64,000 nucleotides of DNA. Source: Staphylococcus sp. IVB6214 (GTDB lineage: Bacteria > Bacillota > Bacilli > Staphylococcales > Staphylococcaceae). How positions within the stretch are numbered: the first letter of the stretch is position 1; every line of letters starts with the position of its first letter. Both the position numbers and the translations under genes were made by a program. Of the stretch, positions 16,601 through 23,587 are shown one piece after another. The stretch lies in assembly GCF_025558585.1 (NCBI RefSeq), contig NZ_CP094723.1, positions 806,001 to 870,000 of the forward strand. The letters run 5' to 3'. The notes below the pieces were generated by a model. The model was not told the origin of the DNA. It searched no databases and saw nothing but the letters and a program-made list of their open reading frames with translations.

Positions 16601-18072
16601 ATGAAAATAATGGAGCGGTATCAGATTTTACTTTAAACAGTCAAGGCATTTCATTAAATTCTCAACTTATTAATATCAATGATGGTGACGTAATCGTACA
16701 AAATGGTCGTACCACTATCAAAGATGCTTATATTGATAAATTATTTTCTAAGACGGCTTTTATCGAGAATTTAAAAGCAGTAGATATTGACTTTAATAGA
16801 GCGAGTGCATATGGGAATAACGGGAGCAGTTACTTAAAAATCGTGTCGGACAAAATCGAACTATCAGGAACATATGACAGAACGTGGCGCGGAATTAGAT
16901 CAACTAGACAAATAAAAACAGAATTATTTGACGGTGGTATAAACTTCATTAATTCAGTGGATAACCGCTCATTATGGTTTTCCGACTTCGGTGTATCAAC
17001 GTTCAAAGACGGAGATGGCGAAGGTACTTCGTCAGGTACGTTATCTTTCTTTGACACTACACATTCTGTTAACAACGCTCGTGGAGTGACTCTCGTATCA
17101 AACACAGGTGTTGTCGCTTTAGAAACTCGAACATCAGCACAAGATATACTTCTAAAATCATCAGGAAACGTTCAAGTGACAACAGTAGGTGTTTTAAAAG
17201 TATCACAGGGTGCTGGTGACGGATATACTGAAAGTCACATACTAATGCCGAGAGAAACAACAAATCTATATGCAGGTTTTGAAAATGAATTTAGATTTAC
17301 TAACCGTGAGTTTTACAACGACGGAAACACCATTTATAACAGATTTAGAGGATCGATAGGTTTTGTGCATGGATTACAAGTAAATTCTAGCGGTGCGAAC
17401 CCTGGAACAAATTTATATCTCGGGTCGTTAAACGGAGAAGTACAAGTAGTTAGAGATGTGACATCATCAAGAAAAGTTTATGGGAACGCACGTATGAGTG
17501 GACTTTATGTGGACGAGTTAATACCACACAGCTACTCATCTATTATTATGCGAACTGGGATAGATGTACGTGGTAACATACTACTCCCGTCTAATGAGCA
17601 AATCAGAACATCTGGTGGATATTTAACGTTACGTGCAGGAAACGGATTTGTATTTATCCAAACTAACTACGAAGCCAGAATTGTTAAGCCAGGCACAACA
17701 AACAATTATATGCCGATTAGATTTAGCGAATGGCACTCAATGTCGCACGAAAAATATAAACACGACATTAAAGAGTGGGACTATAAAGTATTAGACATAT
17801 TTAAAAATGACTTAAAGTTACACAAATATAAAGTTAAAAATGATTTGGACACACAATACGACAGATATCGACACGGAATTATTATTAGATATGACAGTAG
17901 TAAAGAAACGTTCCCAGTTGAGTGGAGAAATGGCGACGGTTTTGATGGGAATGAAGTTTTATGGTGGAATACAAAAGCCATTCAAGAACTCGCTACGGAA
18001 AATGATCAATTAAAAAAACAATTATCTGATATGCAAGTGAAACTACAAATGATATTGGAGATGATAAAATGA
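13609..18072 (+). CDS. Tail tip/fibre protein (Tal) with C-terminal S74-type chaperone domain
   Basis: A 1487-residue protein starting at TTG 13609 behind a GGAAGGGGGG site. The first 350 residues match the prophage tail (gp18/Tal) hub domain (FFSQDDSSIIKAM, then TVNQKLSETLRDSGW). A glutamate-rich coiled coil covers roughly 350-800. A beta module follows around 800-920 that looks carbohydrate-binding, then repetitive beta-fibre segments. The C-terminus (about 1380-1487) is a Peptidase_S74-like intramolecular chaperone: the SHEKYKHDIKEW motif supplies the Ser/Lys positions, and LWWNTKAIQELA leads into a final coiled coil. Such domains trimerise the fibre and then cut themselves off. No TMP-type lytic domain is seen here, fitting the presence of M23 in the tape measure. 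Confidence 0.88.
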   Translation: MIHVLNYSGQIIDFFSQDDSSIIKAMYSRTSESETLELIVLSSRGVPFKERNRILIQDKNENYREFIVDHVGDSGQYIEVECTASYLVDISSSKPIPAGKYEKMTVNQKLSETLRDSGWTVGDCDYAGIKTNSWTSVRTPLEMISQLETAHDVVADYEIIIDGYEVVKRLVNMRKPTPLFKGKEIEYGKDLLSMKRTVDFSEVKTALFAFGPENENGKRISLVVHDDEAQQQLGLPQRYIWGVYEPETEDNDMTQKRLETLARTELNKHKSAAISYEVSVVNIEKEYPHETIHFGDLVRIKNTDFTPSLYAESEVIGFDLDLISGDCTYTFGKIVEYKESDLRRYFESKLGYIQQKLNDNLTNVNTIVRDSLDSELQYFERKIFKGETAPDNPVNDTMWLDTSNPNVAVLRRYFNGEWHNATAEKASDVGAITREQALYSELTNAFTNLTIQHAKLLKEVLGVLNSEFFVSTTLKANVQNNLDETITVYNKIKTNLDSMTSETATIGKLIDTQSFFLEYREKLQSLYTSVETAKRAINARFKLLQSQYTDAKFNDAMNKVASSIPGGNWDSANQVLTSEVPNEARINEIVASITESAVESLQNSVNEVGERLNTVNGDLIERINNERVNIRQYVDTVNLNLRDEVTNKLKLTEDELSNSINAVKEDVINNVADPLKIRMTTAESGLQQLQDSLLLSATKTEVNRLLTDALTPLKTDVNNQKAQLKVMSDSIDSKVSKSDYTTDKNGIVRRLNNADSAREQLANQISDRVTLSVFNNGIDNSKQYADDKVEALQIGNVNLIRSFKHKIGWNGGTVESDYATRLSQGKTIHFYMYEDSAKQLEPNTDYVLQLHEADEGIIMAVVSDFGKNVIQRYTTDRIIKFNTQDHQNFRMSFLAKADNQLVGKISLYKGTKALDWTPNPLDIQSNIESAEQNAKGYADKLKTDQEKVLTTYDTRISQNGQKIQQRATKQEYNASKKLLDKTLAEIVTSVTSGVALTYENNGAVSDFTLNSQGISLNSQLININDGDVIVQNGRTTIKDAYIDKLFSKTAFIENLKAVDIDFNRASAYGNNGSSYLKIVSDKIELSGTYDRTWRGIRSTRQIKTELFDGGINFINSVDNRSLWFSDFGVSTFKDGDGEGTSSGTLSFFDTTHSVNNARGVTLVSNTGVVALETRTSAQDILLKSSGNVQVTTVGVLKVSQGAGDGYTESHILMPRETTNLYAGFENEFRFTNREFYNDGNTIYNRFRGSIGFVHGLQVNSSGANPGTNLYLGSLNGEVQVVRDVTSSRKVYGNARMSGLYVDELIPHSYSSIIMRTGIDVRGNILLPSNEQIRTSGGYLTLRAGNGFVFIQTNYEARIVKPGTTNNYMPIRFSEWHSMSHEKYKHDIKEWDYKVLDIFKNDLKLHKYKVKNDLDTQYDRYRHGIIIRYDSSKETFPVEWRNGDGFDGNEVLWWNTKAIQELATENDQLKKQLSDMQVKLQMILEMIK

Positions 18073-18242
18073 TGCAAGACTTAGAATCATTAAGCAAAGA
18101 AGAACTTATTACCGAAGTTAAATATTTGAACGAGCTATTACAAACCATACTTAACAAAAACGCTCGACTCACATTAGAAGTATCGAATTATGAGACACAA
18201 GAAAGAATGGCTAAACTTAATAATCAAACGTCTAACAAATAG
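18069..18242 (+). CDS. Small phage protein (57 residues) downstream of the tail fibre
   Basis: Starts with ATGATG at 18069/18072, overlapping the fibre stop codon, and ends at TAG 18240-18242. The 57-residue product is a single predicted coiled-coil helix (LESLSKEELITEVKYLNELL), strongly acidic at first and then basic. Similar small ORFs sit behind tail fibre genes in staphylococcal phages. No function is assigned. Its last codons form the ascending arm of an intrinsic terminator. Confidence 0.6.
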   Translation: MMQDLESLSKEELITEVKYLNELLQTILNKNARLTLEVSNYETQERMAKLNNQTSNK

Positions 18243-18257
18243 GTTAGGCGTTTTTTT
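18227..18257 (+). terminator. Intrinsic terminator at the end of the tail module
   Basis: AACGTCTAAC pairs with GTTAGGCGTT (one G-T pair) around a six-base loop and is followed by seven T residues. The ascending arm overlaps the end of the 57-residue gene. Confidence 0.85.
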
Positions 18258-18287
18258 AATACAACAATAAAAAAGGAGATGTTTTAG

Positions 18288-18590
18288 ATGGAACAATTAA
18301 AAGAATTTTATTTAGTAGAAGTAAACAAAAATGGGGAAGAAAGCCCACTTATGCGGAATTTTAGCAATGGTTTTACACGTGGTGCGACGGTAGATAGCGC
18401 TTTTAAATTTGATTCAGAAGATCAAGCAAAAGAAGCATGTCACTTACAAAACATGTTGGCTAAAATCTTTAAAAACAATACAACCACTTACTACGTTAAA
18501 CAGACGATTGAACGTACTAAGTTTGATGAATCTGGTGAACCATACGTTAAACCTAAAGTTGACCATGAAGTTGAAGGAGTTAGCGAATAA
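18288..18590 (+). CDS. Phage protein of unknown function (100 residues)
   Basis: A 100-residue hydrophilic protein with a good AAAGGAGAT site before the ATG. It begins MEQLKEFYLVEVNKNGEE and ends in an acidic tail (KPKVDHEVEGVSE). It precedes the holin gene with a one-base overlap (TAATG), so it is co-translated with the lysis genes. Small proteins at this place are common in staphylococcal siphoviruses and usually lack a known function. No membrane segment, signal peptide or catalytic motif is visible. Confidence 0.6.
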   Translation: MEQLKEFYLVEVNKNGEESPLMRNFSNGFTRGATVDSAFKFDSEDQAKEACHLQNMLAKIFKNNTTTYYVKQTIERTKFDESGEPYVKPKVDHEVEGVSE

Positions 18591-19081
18591 TGTTGGGAGC
18601 AGTCATAGTGAGTTTTACAGAAAGTGAAGCATTCAGAACCTTTATATACGCAGGAGAGATTAAGCTTCTATACTTCTTGATGATATTGATGTGTTTAGAT
18701 ATCATCACAGGTATCGCAAAAGCTATCAAAAACAAAAAGTTATGGAGCCGTAAATCATTATTCGGTTATGCTCGGAAGTTATTGATTTTCTGCATAATTG
18801 TATTGGCTAATATCATCGATCAAATTTTAGGGACTAACGGTGGGATTTTAGTAATTACAATCTTTTTCTACATTGCCAACGAAGGCTTATCCATTGTGGA
18901 AAACTGTGCTGAAATGGGCGTTTTTGTACCGCAAGAAATAGCTGAAAAATTAGCGGTTATCAAAAAAGAAAAAGGCACATCTGTCACAACTGAAATCAAA
19001 GAAGAATTTTCAAGCAAGCATTCTCGTGATCTTGAAGGTGACACAGCAGAAATGAATATCAAAATCGAGAAAAAGGACTGA
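18590..19081 (+). CDS. Phage holin (toxin secretion / holin-4 type)
   Basis: A 163-residue membrane protein with three hydrophobic segments, at about residues 24-42 (LLYFLMILMCLDIITGIAKA), 60-80 (ARKLLIFCIIVLANIID) and 85-105 (GGILVITIFFYIANEGLS). A cytoplasmic charged C-terminal tail follows. The D-IITG-KA motif in the first helix and the IANEGLSIVEN motif in the third are hallmarks of the phage_holin_4 (Cph1) family. Holins form lesions that release the endolysin at the end of the lytic cycle. The start overlaps the previous stop. A terminator-like hairpin separates it from the endolysin gene. Confidence 0.9.
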   Translation: MLGAVIVSFTESEAFRTFIYAGEIKLLYFLMILMCLDIITGIAKAIKNKKLWSRKSLFGYARKLLIFCIIVLANIIDQILGTNGGILVITIFFYIANEGLSIVENCAEMGVFVPQEIAEKLAVIKKEKGTSVTTEIKEEFSSKHSRDLEGDTAEMNIKIEKKD

Positions 19082-19101
19082 CTTATGTCGGTTCTTTTTT
19101 T
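19074..19101 (+). terminator. Hairpin with T run between holin and endolysin
   Basis: AGGACTGAC (overlapping the holin stop) pairs with GTCGGTTCT using two G-T pairs around a TTAT loop, followed by TTTTTTT. It lies only about fifteen bases before the endolysin start and may lower endolysin transcript relative to holin. Confidence 0.6.
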
Positions 19102-19116
19102 ATTGGAGGGAAATAA

Positions 19117-20577
19117 GTGTTAACAGCTATTGATTATTTAACTAAAAAAGGTTGGAAAATATCGTCAGACCCACGCACATACAATGGTTATCCAAACAAT
19201 TATGGCTATCGTAATTATCAAGCTAATGGTATTAACTATGATAGCTTTTGTGACGGGTATCACAGAGCTTTTGACTTGTATTCAAATGAAACGAATGACG
19301 TTCCATCAGTCACAAGTGGCACAGTCGTAGAATCAAATGATTATGGTAATTTTGGCGGTACTTTAGTAATAAAAGACGCTAACGGTAACGAGTGGATATA
19401 TGGTCATTTACAACGTGGTTCAATGAGGTTTATTGTGGGCGATAAAGTCAATCAAGGTGACATTGTAGGGCTACAAGGTAGCAGTAACTATTATGACAAT
19501 CCAATGTCTGCACATCTTCATTTACAATTACGTCCTAAAGATGCTCCTAAAGATGAGAAGTCACAAGTGTGTAGTGGTTTACCTATGGAGAAATACGATA
19601 TTTCAAAATTAAATGCAAAACAAGATAAATCTAAGAATGGAAGTGGAAAAGAATTGAAACATATTTATTCAAACCATATTAAAGGTAATAAGATTACAGC
19701 ACCAAAGCCTAGTATTCAAGGCGTAGTCATTCACAATGATTATGGTAGTATGACACCTAGTCAATACTTACCATGGTTATATGCACGTGAGAATAACGGC
19801 ACACACGTTAACGGTTGGGCTAGTGTTTATGCAAATAGAAACGAAGTGCTTTGGTATCATCCGACAGATTACGTAGAGTGGCATTGTGGTAATCAATGGG
19901 CAAATGCTAACTTAATCGGCTTTGAAGTGTGTGAAAGCTATCCGGGACGTATTTCAGATGCTTTATTTTTAGAGAACGAAGAAGCAACGTTAAAAGTTGC
20001 AGCAGATGTGATGAAATCATATGGATTACCGGTAAACAGAACGACAGTAAGATTGCACAATGAATTCTTTGGCACTTCATGTCCGCATAGATCGTGGGAG
20101 TTACATGTTGGAAAAAATGCACCGTACACTACTGTAAATATTAATAAGATGAAGGACTACTTTATTAAACGTATTAAACACTATTATGATGGTGGAAAGC
20201 TAGAAGTAAGCAAAGTAGCAACTATCAAACAATCTGACGTTAAACAAGAAGTTAAAAAGCAAGAAGCTAAGCAAGTTGTTAAAGCGTCAGATTGGAAACA
20301 AAATAAAGACGGTATTTGGTACAAAGCTGAACACGCTTCATTTACAGTGACAGCAAGCGAGGGGATTATTACTCGTTACAAAGGTCCTTGGACTGGTCAC
20401 CCACAAGCAGGCATATTACAAAAAGGTCAAACGATTAAATATGATGAAGTTCAAAAATTTGATGGTCACGTATGGGTTTCTTGGGAAACGTTTGAGGGCG
20501 AAACGGTATATATGCCGGTACGCACATGGAACGCTAAAACTGGAGAGGTTGGTAAACTGTGGGGAACAATTAAATAG
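19117..20577 (+). CDS. Endolysin: M23 endopeptidase, amidase and SH3b wall-binding domains
   Basis: This 486-residue endolysin starts with GTG at 19117 behind GGAGGG. The M23 peptidase domain covers about residues 45-140, with His49 and Asp53 in HRAFD and His133/His135 in AHLHLQ. The N-acetylmuramoyl-L-alanine amidase (Amidase_2) domain covers about 195-340, with zinc-ligand candidates His207 (VVIHND), His314 (RLHNE) and Cys322 (SCPH). A bacterial SH3 domain at about 390-480 binds the wall. All catalytic residues are present. The architecture and length match the phage 2638A endolysin. A TTG at 19654 (residue 180), between the two lytic domains and after a GGAAGTGGA stretch, could serve as a second start that yields amidase-SH3b alone. 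Confidence 0.95.
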   Translation: MLTAIDYLTKKGWKISSDPRTYNGYPNNYGYRNYQANGINYDSFCDGYHRAFDLYSNETNDVPSVTSGTVVESNDYGNFGGTLVIKDANGNEWIYGHLQRGSMRFIVGDKVNQGDIVGLQGSSNYYDNPMSAHLHLQLRPKDAPKDEKSQVCSGLPMEKYDISKLNAKQDKSKNGSGKELKHIYSNHIKGNKITAPKPSIQGVVIHNDYGSMTPSQYLPWLYARENNGTHVNGWASVYANRNEVLWYHPTDYVEWHCGNQWANANLIGFEVCESYPGRISDALFLENEEATLKVAADVMKSYGLPVNRTTVRLHNEFFGTSCPHRSWELHVGKNAPYTTVNINKMKDYFIKRIKHYYDGGKLEVSKVATIKQSDVKQEVKKQEAKQVVKASDWKQNKDGIWYKAEHASFTVTASEGIITRYKGPWTGHPQAGILQKGQTIKYDEVQKFDGHVWVSWETFEGETVYMPVRTWNAKTGEVGKLWGTIK

Positions 20578-20590
20578 ATTTAAATATATT

Positions 20591-20620
20591 AGGGCGGCCA
20601 TAATGGTCGCCCTGTTTTTT
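20591..20620 (+). terminator. Intrinsic terminator after endolysin
   Basis: AGGGCGGCCA pairs with TGGTCGCCCT (one G-T pair) around a three-base loop and is followed by GTTTTTT. It ends the prophage late transcript. The next 220 bases before the gene at 20841 hold no gene that I can support. Confidence 0.9.
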
Positions 20621-20840
20621 GTGCAGAAATATAGTAGGAAAACTAATAGTAGATGCTAACTAGCGCCAACAAAACTAAAGAAACCTAACAAAAATTTAAA
20701 GTTCATAGTCGTTTTCTATTGCGAGTATATAGTAGAAAGTATTATTATTGTGTTGAAAGAAGAAAAGAGAGGAATAAACTAGTGTCTTGCAGTGAGTAGT
20801 TTATTGCATTTTACTAGCTTGTGAAAGGAGGTATTTCCAT

Positions 20841-21365
20841 ATGAGACAACCTGATAAAAGTCTTGTTATTGCCCAAACTCTAATCTCTATGTATCAAGAA
20901 ATTACTGGTAATAGTATAATGGGCGATGAGATGAAAGTACAAAAATTGATGTATTATATTCAAAAGACATCTTTAGCTCTAACTGGAAAAACCATGATTG
21001 ATGAAAAGTTTGAGGGGTGGGTTCATGGTCCTGTGTTACCGTCTTTAAGAGGATTATTTGATTATTTTGTTGAAGATGATACCTATAGAGAAGGCTTAAG
21101 TGATACCGACATTTTCATAATTGAGAATACTATATATCAATATGGTCAATATGCAACATGGGCGTTACGAGACAAATCTCATGAAGAAGTTTCATGGATA
21201 AATAGTCGAAAAGGATTGAAAGAAGGCGAGAGAGGCCACAGAGAACTTTCAATTGAAGATATTAGAGTCGATGCAAGTAAGGTTAGATTGTACGATTTCC
21301 AATATGATATGTATTTAGATGAGTTTGAAGATTTTGAAGAGGAGGATTTTGTTAGTGCGTATTAA
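20841..21365 (+). CDS. Panacea/DUF4065 (SocA-like) antitoxin
   Basis: A 174-residue protein with a strong AAAGGAGG site. It shows the features of the DUF4065/Panacea domain: an N-terminal helix followed by MKVQKLMYYIQK, then EGWVHGPVLPSLRGLF (the conserved W-x-x-GPV block) and ENTIYQYGQYATWALRDKSH with the following SW. Panacea domains act as antitoxins for many unrelated small toxins. The C-terminus is acidic (DEFEDFEEEDF), which suits binding to a basic toxin surface. It overlaps the next gene by eleven bases, the normal arrangement of a toxin-antitoxin operon. It sits behind the lysis genes, a usual slot for lysogenic cargo. Confidence 0.75.
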   Translation: MRQPDKSLVIAQTLISMYQEITGNSIMGDEMKVQKLMYYIQKTSLALTGKTMIDEKFEGWVHGPVLPSLRGLFDYFVEDDTYREGLSDTDIFIIENTIYQYGQYATWALRDKSHEEVSWINSRKGLKEGERGHRELSIEDIRVDASKVRLYDFQYDMYLDEFEDFEEEDFVSAY

Positions 21366-21753
21366 TTCTCCTCAAGAGTATGTAGGGAAAATTGTTAAGA
21401 TAAGACTGCCATATTTCAATTCAAAAACGAACCAGGTGTCATACAAAAGTAGACCAGCTTTAATAATTGGCTGTGAGAAGAAGCAATTCCCTTGTGATTT
21501 TACCTATTTACCCATTTCAAAAGTTACTAGTGAATCTAATAGGCATTTATTTTATGACTTTGAAATTGATGAAAATAATGGCAGTCATCTAAACTTACAT
21601 CATACCCCCTCTTTTATAAGATGTCATAAAGTGGGGACCGCCCATTGTAGTGAAGTTAGTAAGAATACTATTAGTGATTTAAGTAAATTAAGACCTGATG
21701 TTTTTGATGAAATTAAATCTATTTTTGAGACTTACACAATGGATTTATTCTAA
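21355..21753 (+). CDS. Probable toxin partner, MazF/PemK-like
   Basis: The best start is GTG at 21355, nine bases after AGGAGG (21340-21345); an earlier in-frame ATG at 21319 is buried in the antitoxin gene. The 132-residue product begins MRINSPQEYVGKIVKIRLPYF. It has a strand pattern typical of the PemK/MazF SH3-like barrel: KIVKIRLPYF, the SRPALIIG strand, the LPISKVT strand, SFIRCHKV, and a final helix DLSKLRPDVFDEIKSI. If correct it would be an mRNA interferase held in check by the upstream Panacea protein. The family call rests on the RPALIIG and SFIRCHKV patterns; the low identity to classical MazF makes it a moderate-confidence call. Confidence 0.55.
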   Translation: MRINSPQEYVGKIVKIRLPYFNSKTNQVSYKSRPALIIGCEKKQFPCDFTYLPISKVTSESNRHLFYDFEIDENNGSHLNLHHTPSFIRCHKVGTAHCSEVSKNTISDLSKLRPDVFDEIKSIFETYTMDLF

Positions 21754-21784
21754 AGCCGTACCTTAACTGGTGCGGTTATTTTTG
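21754..21784 (+). terminator. Intrinsic terminator after the toxin-antitoxin pair
   Basis: AGCCGTACC pairs with GGTGCGGTT (two G-T pairs) around a TTAACT loop and is followed by ATTTTTG. It closes the cargo operon. Confidence 0.75.
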
Positions 21785-21806
21785 TGCAATAAATTTTATT
21801 TATCAA

Positions 21807-22742
21807 TTAAATAGAGTTTCTTTGATTTTTCAAATCATTAAAAAAGGTATAGACGTAACCTGAGTACACACCTGTTACTACTAGTGTTGCTAACGAAATT
21901 TCAAAAAATAAAAGGATTCTCAAAAATTCAAAGGATGTCCATACTTGCATACTATTTTTTAAAGCAGTTGCTGAAATGACCAATGGAAATGTAAAAGCCG
22001 AAAATGCTGGTGAAAAAGGTCTATTTATTAATTTGGGCAGCTGAATAATAATATAAAAATAAAAAAACTGTGATAATATCAGCAAGATAATAAGAACTAA
22101 TAGATTTGTATTAGGAAAAACTACAACATAAGCTGCAGAAACTAAAGAAAAAGGTGCGCAAATAGTACTAGTATTAGGTTTGATTAATGATTGTAAAGGA
22201 TATAGTCTTAATCGTTTGAAACAAACAGGTAAAACCAAACAAGTTGCTATAAAACCATAAATAACCGTTATCTTCCCAATCCAATACTGACCGCTTATTG
22301 GTGCTGTTAAACCTGCTATAGCAATTCCTATATATAGTACAGTCCATGATGGAACAACATTTTCAATAGAAAAATTTTTCAAATATTTAAACGAAAAAAT
22401 TGTCATATGAAAAATGATTGCTACAAGGCAGAAGAACCAAATAAATACTGCAAGTTTATGTATGAAAGTGTAATCTTTAAAAAACGAATACAAATACGTT
22501 GTTCCTAAAAAACCAGACATATAGCATGTTGTGAACACTGATGAAACTAAAGGGTTGTTTAACTGATCTTTTGCGCCGTTAATGTCAATGATTACACTAT
22601 ATAAGAGGTGAATGAAAACTAAAATAGCTAATGTGCCACATATAAAGCTTAGTGTTATGGATACATCTTTTAAAAGATTTCCTAGCCCTAATAAACCTAA
22701 AATAAGGGCAGCTGTTACTAAAGGTGTTTTGGGGATTTTCAT
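21807..22742 (-). CDS. TDT-family (TehA/SLAC1-like) transporter
   Basis: A 311-residue, very hydrophobic protein with about ten predicted membrane helices, read on the minus strand. The opening KIPKTPLVTAALILGLLGLGNLL and the later VPSWTVLYIGIAIAGL and PAFSAFTFPLVISATAL segments are typical of the TDT family of tellurite-resistance/dicarboxylate transporters (voltage-dependent anion channel fold). The substrate cannot be predicted. It is divergent from the oxidoreductase relic at 22886, with a shared 140-base intergenic region. It may be a host gene beyond the prophage edge, because the phage cargo operon ends facing it. Confidence 0.75.
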   Translation of the reverse strand: MKIPKTPLVTAALILGLLGLGNLLKDVSITLSFICGTLAILVFIHLLYSVIIDINGAKDQLNNPLVSSVFTTCYMSGFLGTTYLYSFFKDYTFIHKLAVFIWFFCLVAIIFHMTIFSFKYLKNFSIENVVPSWTVLYIGIAIAGLTAPISGQYWIGKITVIYGFIATCLVLPVCFKRLRLYPLQSLIKPNTSTICAPFSLVSAAYVVVFPNTNLLVLIILLILSQFFYFYIIIQLPKLINRPFSPAFSAFTFPLVISATALKNSMQVWTSFEFLRILLFFEISLATLVVTGVYSGYVYTFFNDLKNQRNSI

Positions 22743-22852
22743 GACATACAGCCTCTCTATTTGTGATATTATTCACTAATTATAACACGATAAAACTTAT
22801 TATAGATAATTTAAGCAGAATATTTTACTTTGTATCTCTTTTCTACTTTAAT

Positions 22853-22866
22853 TAATGTGTACATTA
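22853..22866. promoter_or_regulatory. Short palindrome in the divergent intergenic region
   Basis: TAATGT-GT-ACATTA is a perfect 6-2-6 inverted repeat, 20 bases before the start of the oxidoreductase relic. It may be a repressor operator or a chance AT-rich palindrome; no regulator is encoded nearby. Confidence 0.3.
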
Positions 22867-23155
22867 TTGAAAAAGAGAATGGATCATGAAGAATTTTGAC
22901 TATGTTATTTTAGGTTTTGGACAAGGTGGCAAAATGTTCGCAAAAGAAGAAGCGCAAAGTGGCAAAAAGATAGCTGTAGTAGAGAAGAATTCTCTGTATG
23001 GCGGGACATGTATTAATGTAGGATGTATTCCGTCTAAAGTAATCGCCCATGATAGTCAACATGAGGTAGATTTTAAAGATTCTATTGAACGAAAAAATGA
23101 AGTTGTAGCGGCACCCCACTCATTAATTTGGGTGGGGTTAATTATACAAGTTTGG

Positions 23156-23177
23156 GTCCCTAAAAAGTCCCTAAAAA
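23156..23177. repeat. Tandem 11-bp repeats next to tRNA-Arg
   Basis: GTCCCTAAAAA occurs twice, back to back, at 23156-23166 and 23167-23177. The period equals about one helical turn, and the pair sits about 100 bases from the 3' end of tRNA-Arg. Such direct repeats are typical of integrase arm-type sites beside an attachment core, but they could be incidental. Confidence 0.45.
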
Positions 23178-23215
23178 TTAGTGAGATATGGCATGTAATT
23201 CTAAACAAAATAAAG

Positions 23216-23241
23216 AAGAACCCCGTGTTTACGGGATTCTT
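23216..23241 (-). terminator. Terminator of the tRNA-Arg transcript
   Basis: AAGAACCCCG pairs with CGGGATTCTT with one C-A mismatch. Read on the minus strand the hairpin is followed by CTTTATTTTG. It lies 34 bases past the tRNA 3' end. Confidence 0.65.
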
Positions 23242-23274
23242 AAAATTAAAATGTCTTTAAATTTCTATAAGTAA

Positions 23275-23348
23275 CGTCCTGGGAGGGATTCGAACCCCCG
23301 ACCGATGGCTTAGAAGGCCATTGCTCTATCCAGCTGAGCTACCAGGAC
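23275..23348 (-). tRNA. tRNA-Arg (anticodon TCT)
   Basis: The minus strand reads GTCCTGGTAGCTCAGCTGGA at the 5' end; the T arm contains GGTTCGAATCC and the 3' acceptor arm is CCAGGAC with discriminator G. The anticodon loop CTTCTAA gives TCT, which decodes AGA arginine. CCA is not encoded. Its 3' end faces the prophage, the orientation expected when a phage integrates into a tRNA 3' end. In S. aureus a tRNA-Arg beside the PSM-beta genes also borders a genomic island, from memory of that genome. Confidence 0.95.
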
Positions 23349-23365
23349 TTTTTAACACAAAACTT

Positions 23366-23394
23366 ATTATAACCAAGTCTGTTGAATAAAGCAA
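23366..23394 (-). promoter_or_regulatory. Promoter of tRNA-Arg
   Basis: On the minus strand, a TTGCTT -35 element and a perfect TATAAT -10 element are separated by exactly 17 bases, with the -10 element 17 bases upstream of the tRNA 5' end. Confidence 0.65.
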
Positions 23395-23538
23395 CAGATT
23401 ACTAGGGAATTTTCTTTCCATTTAACTTATATGTAGAAATTTTACATTCTGCTAAATAAGTGTGTAATTCAGTGACTACTATCTAGATACTTATTGTTCA
23501 GTTATTATATACCTAATATGAAGCTTTTCATTAATATC

Positions 23539-23576
23539 AAAAAAGCGCTGAGACATGTTCGTTACATCTCAACGCT
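23539..23576 (-). terminator. Terminator of the alpha-type PSM gene
   Basis: AGCGCTGAGA pairs with the AGCGTTGAGATG arm around the ACATGTTCGTTA region. On the minus strand it is followed by a TTTTTT run. It starts about 12 bases after the PSM stop codon. Confidence 0.7.
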
Positions 23577-23587
23577 AAGTCAATATC

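Larger units (their letters stand above)
22886..23260 (+). pseudogene. Truncated FAD-dependent disulfide oxidoreductase (RclA/MerA-like) relic
   Basis: The first 75 or so codons encode a textbook N-terminus of the class-I pyridine nucleotide-disulfide oxidoreductases. There is a GFGQGGKMFA dinucleotide-binding turn, then the redox motif GGTCINVGCIPSK with both cysteines. Intact family members have about 440-450 residues. Here the similarity stops near RKNEVVAA, around position 23113, and the remaining frame to 23260 has no protein-like character. The lost part would lie toward the tRNA gene, so the gene was probably cut by an integration or deletion event at this tRNA-proximal site. Relatives in staphylococci reduce hypothiocyanous acid or mercury; no activity is expected from the fragment. 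Confidence 0.8.

Noticed and set aside
22886..23260. Intact 124-residue oxidoreductase
   Set aside because: The FAD/NAD enzyme needs about 440 residues; only the first FAD-binding part is present.
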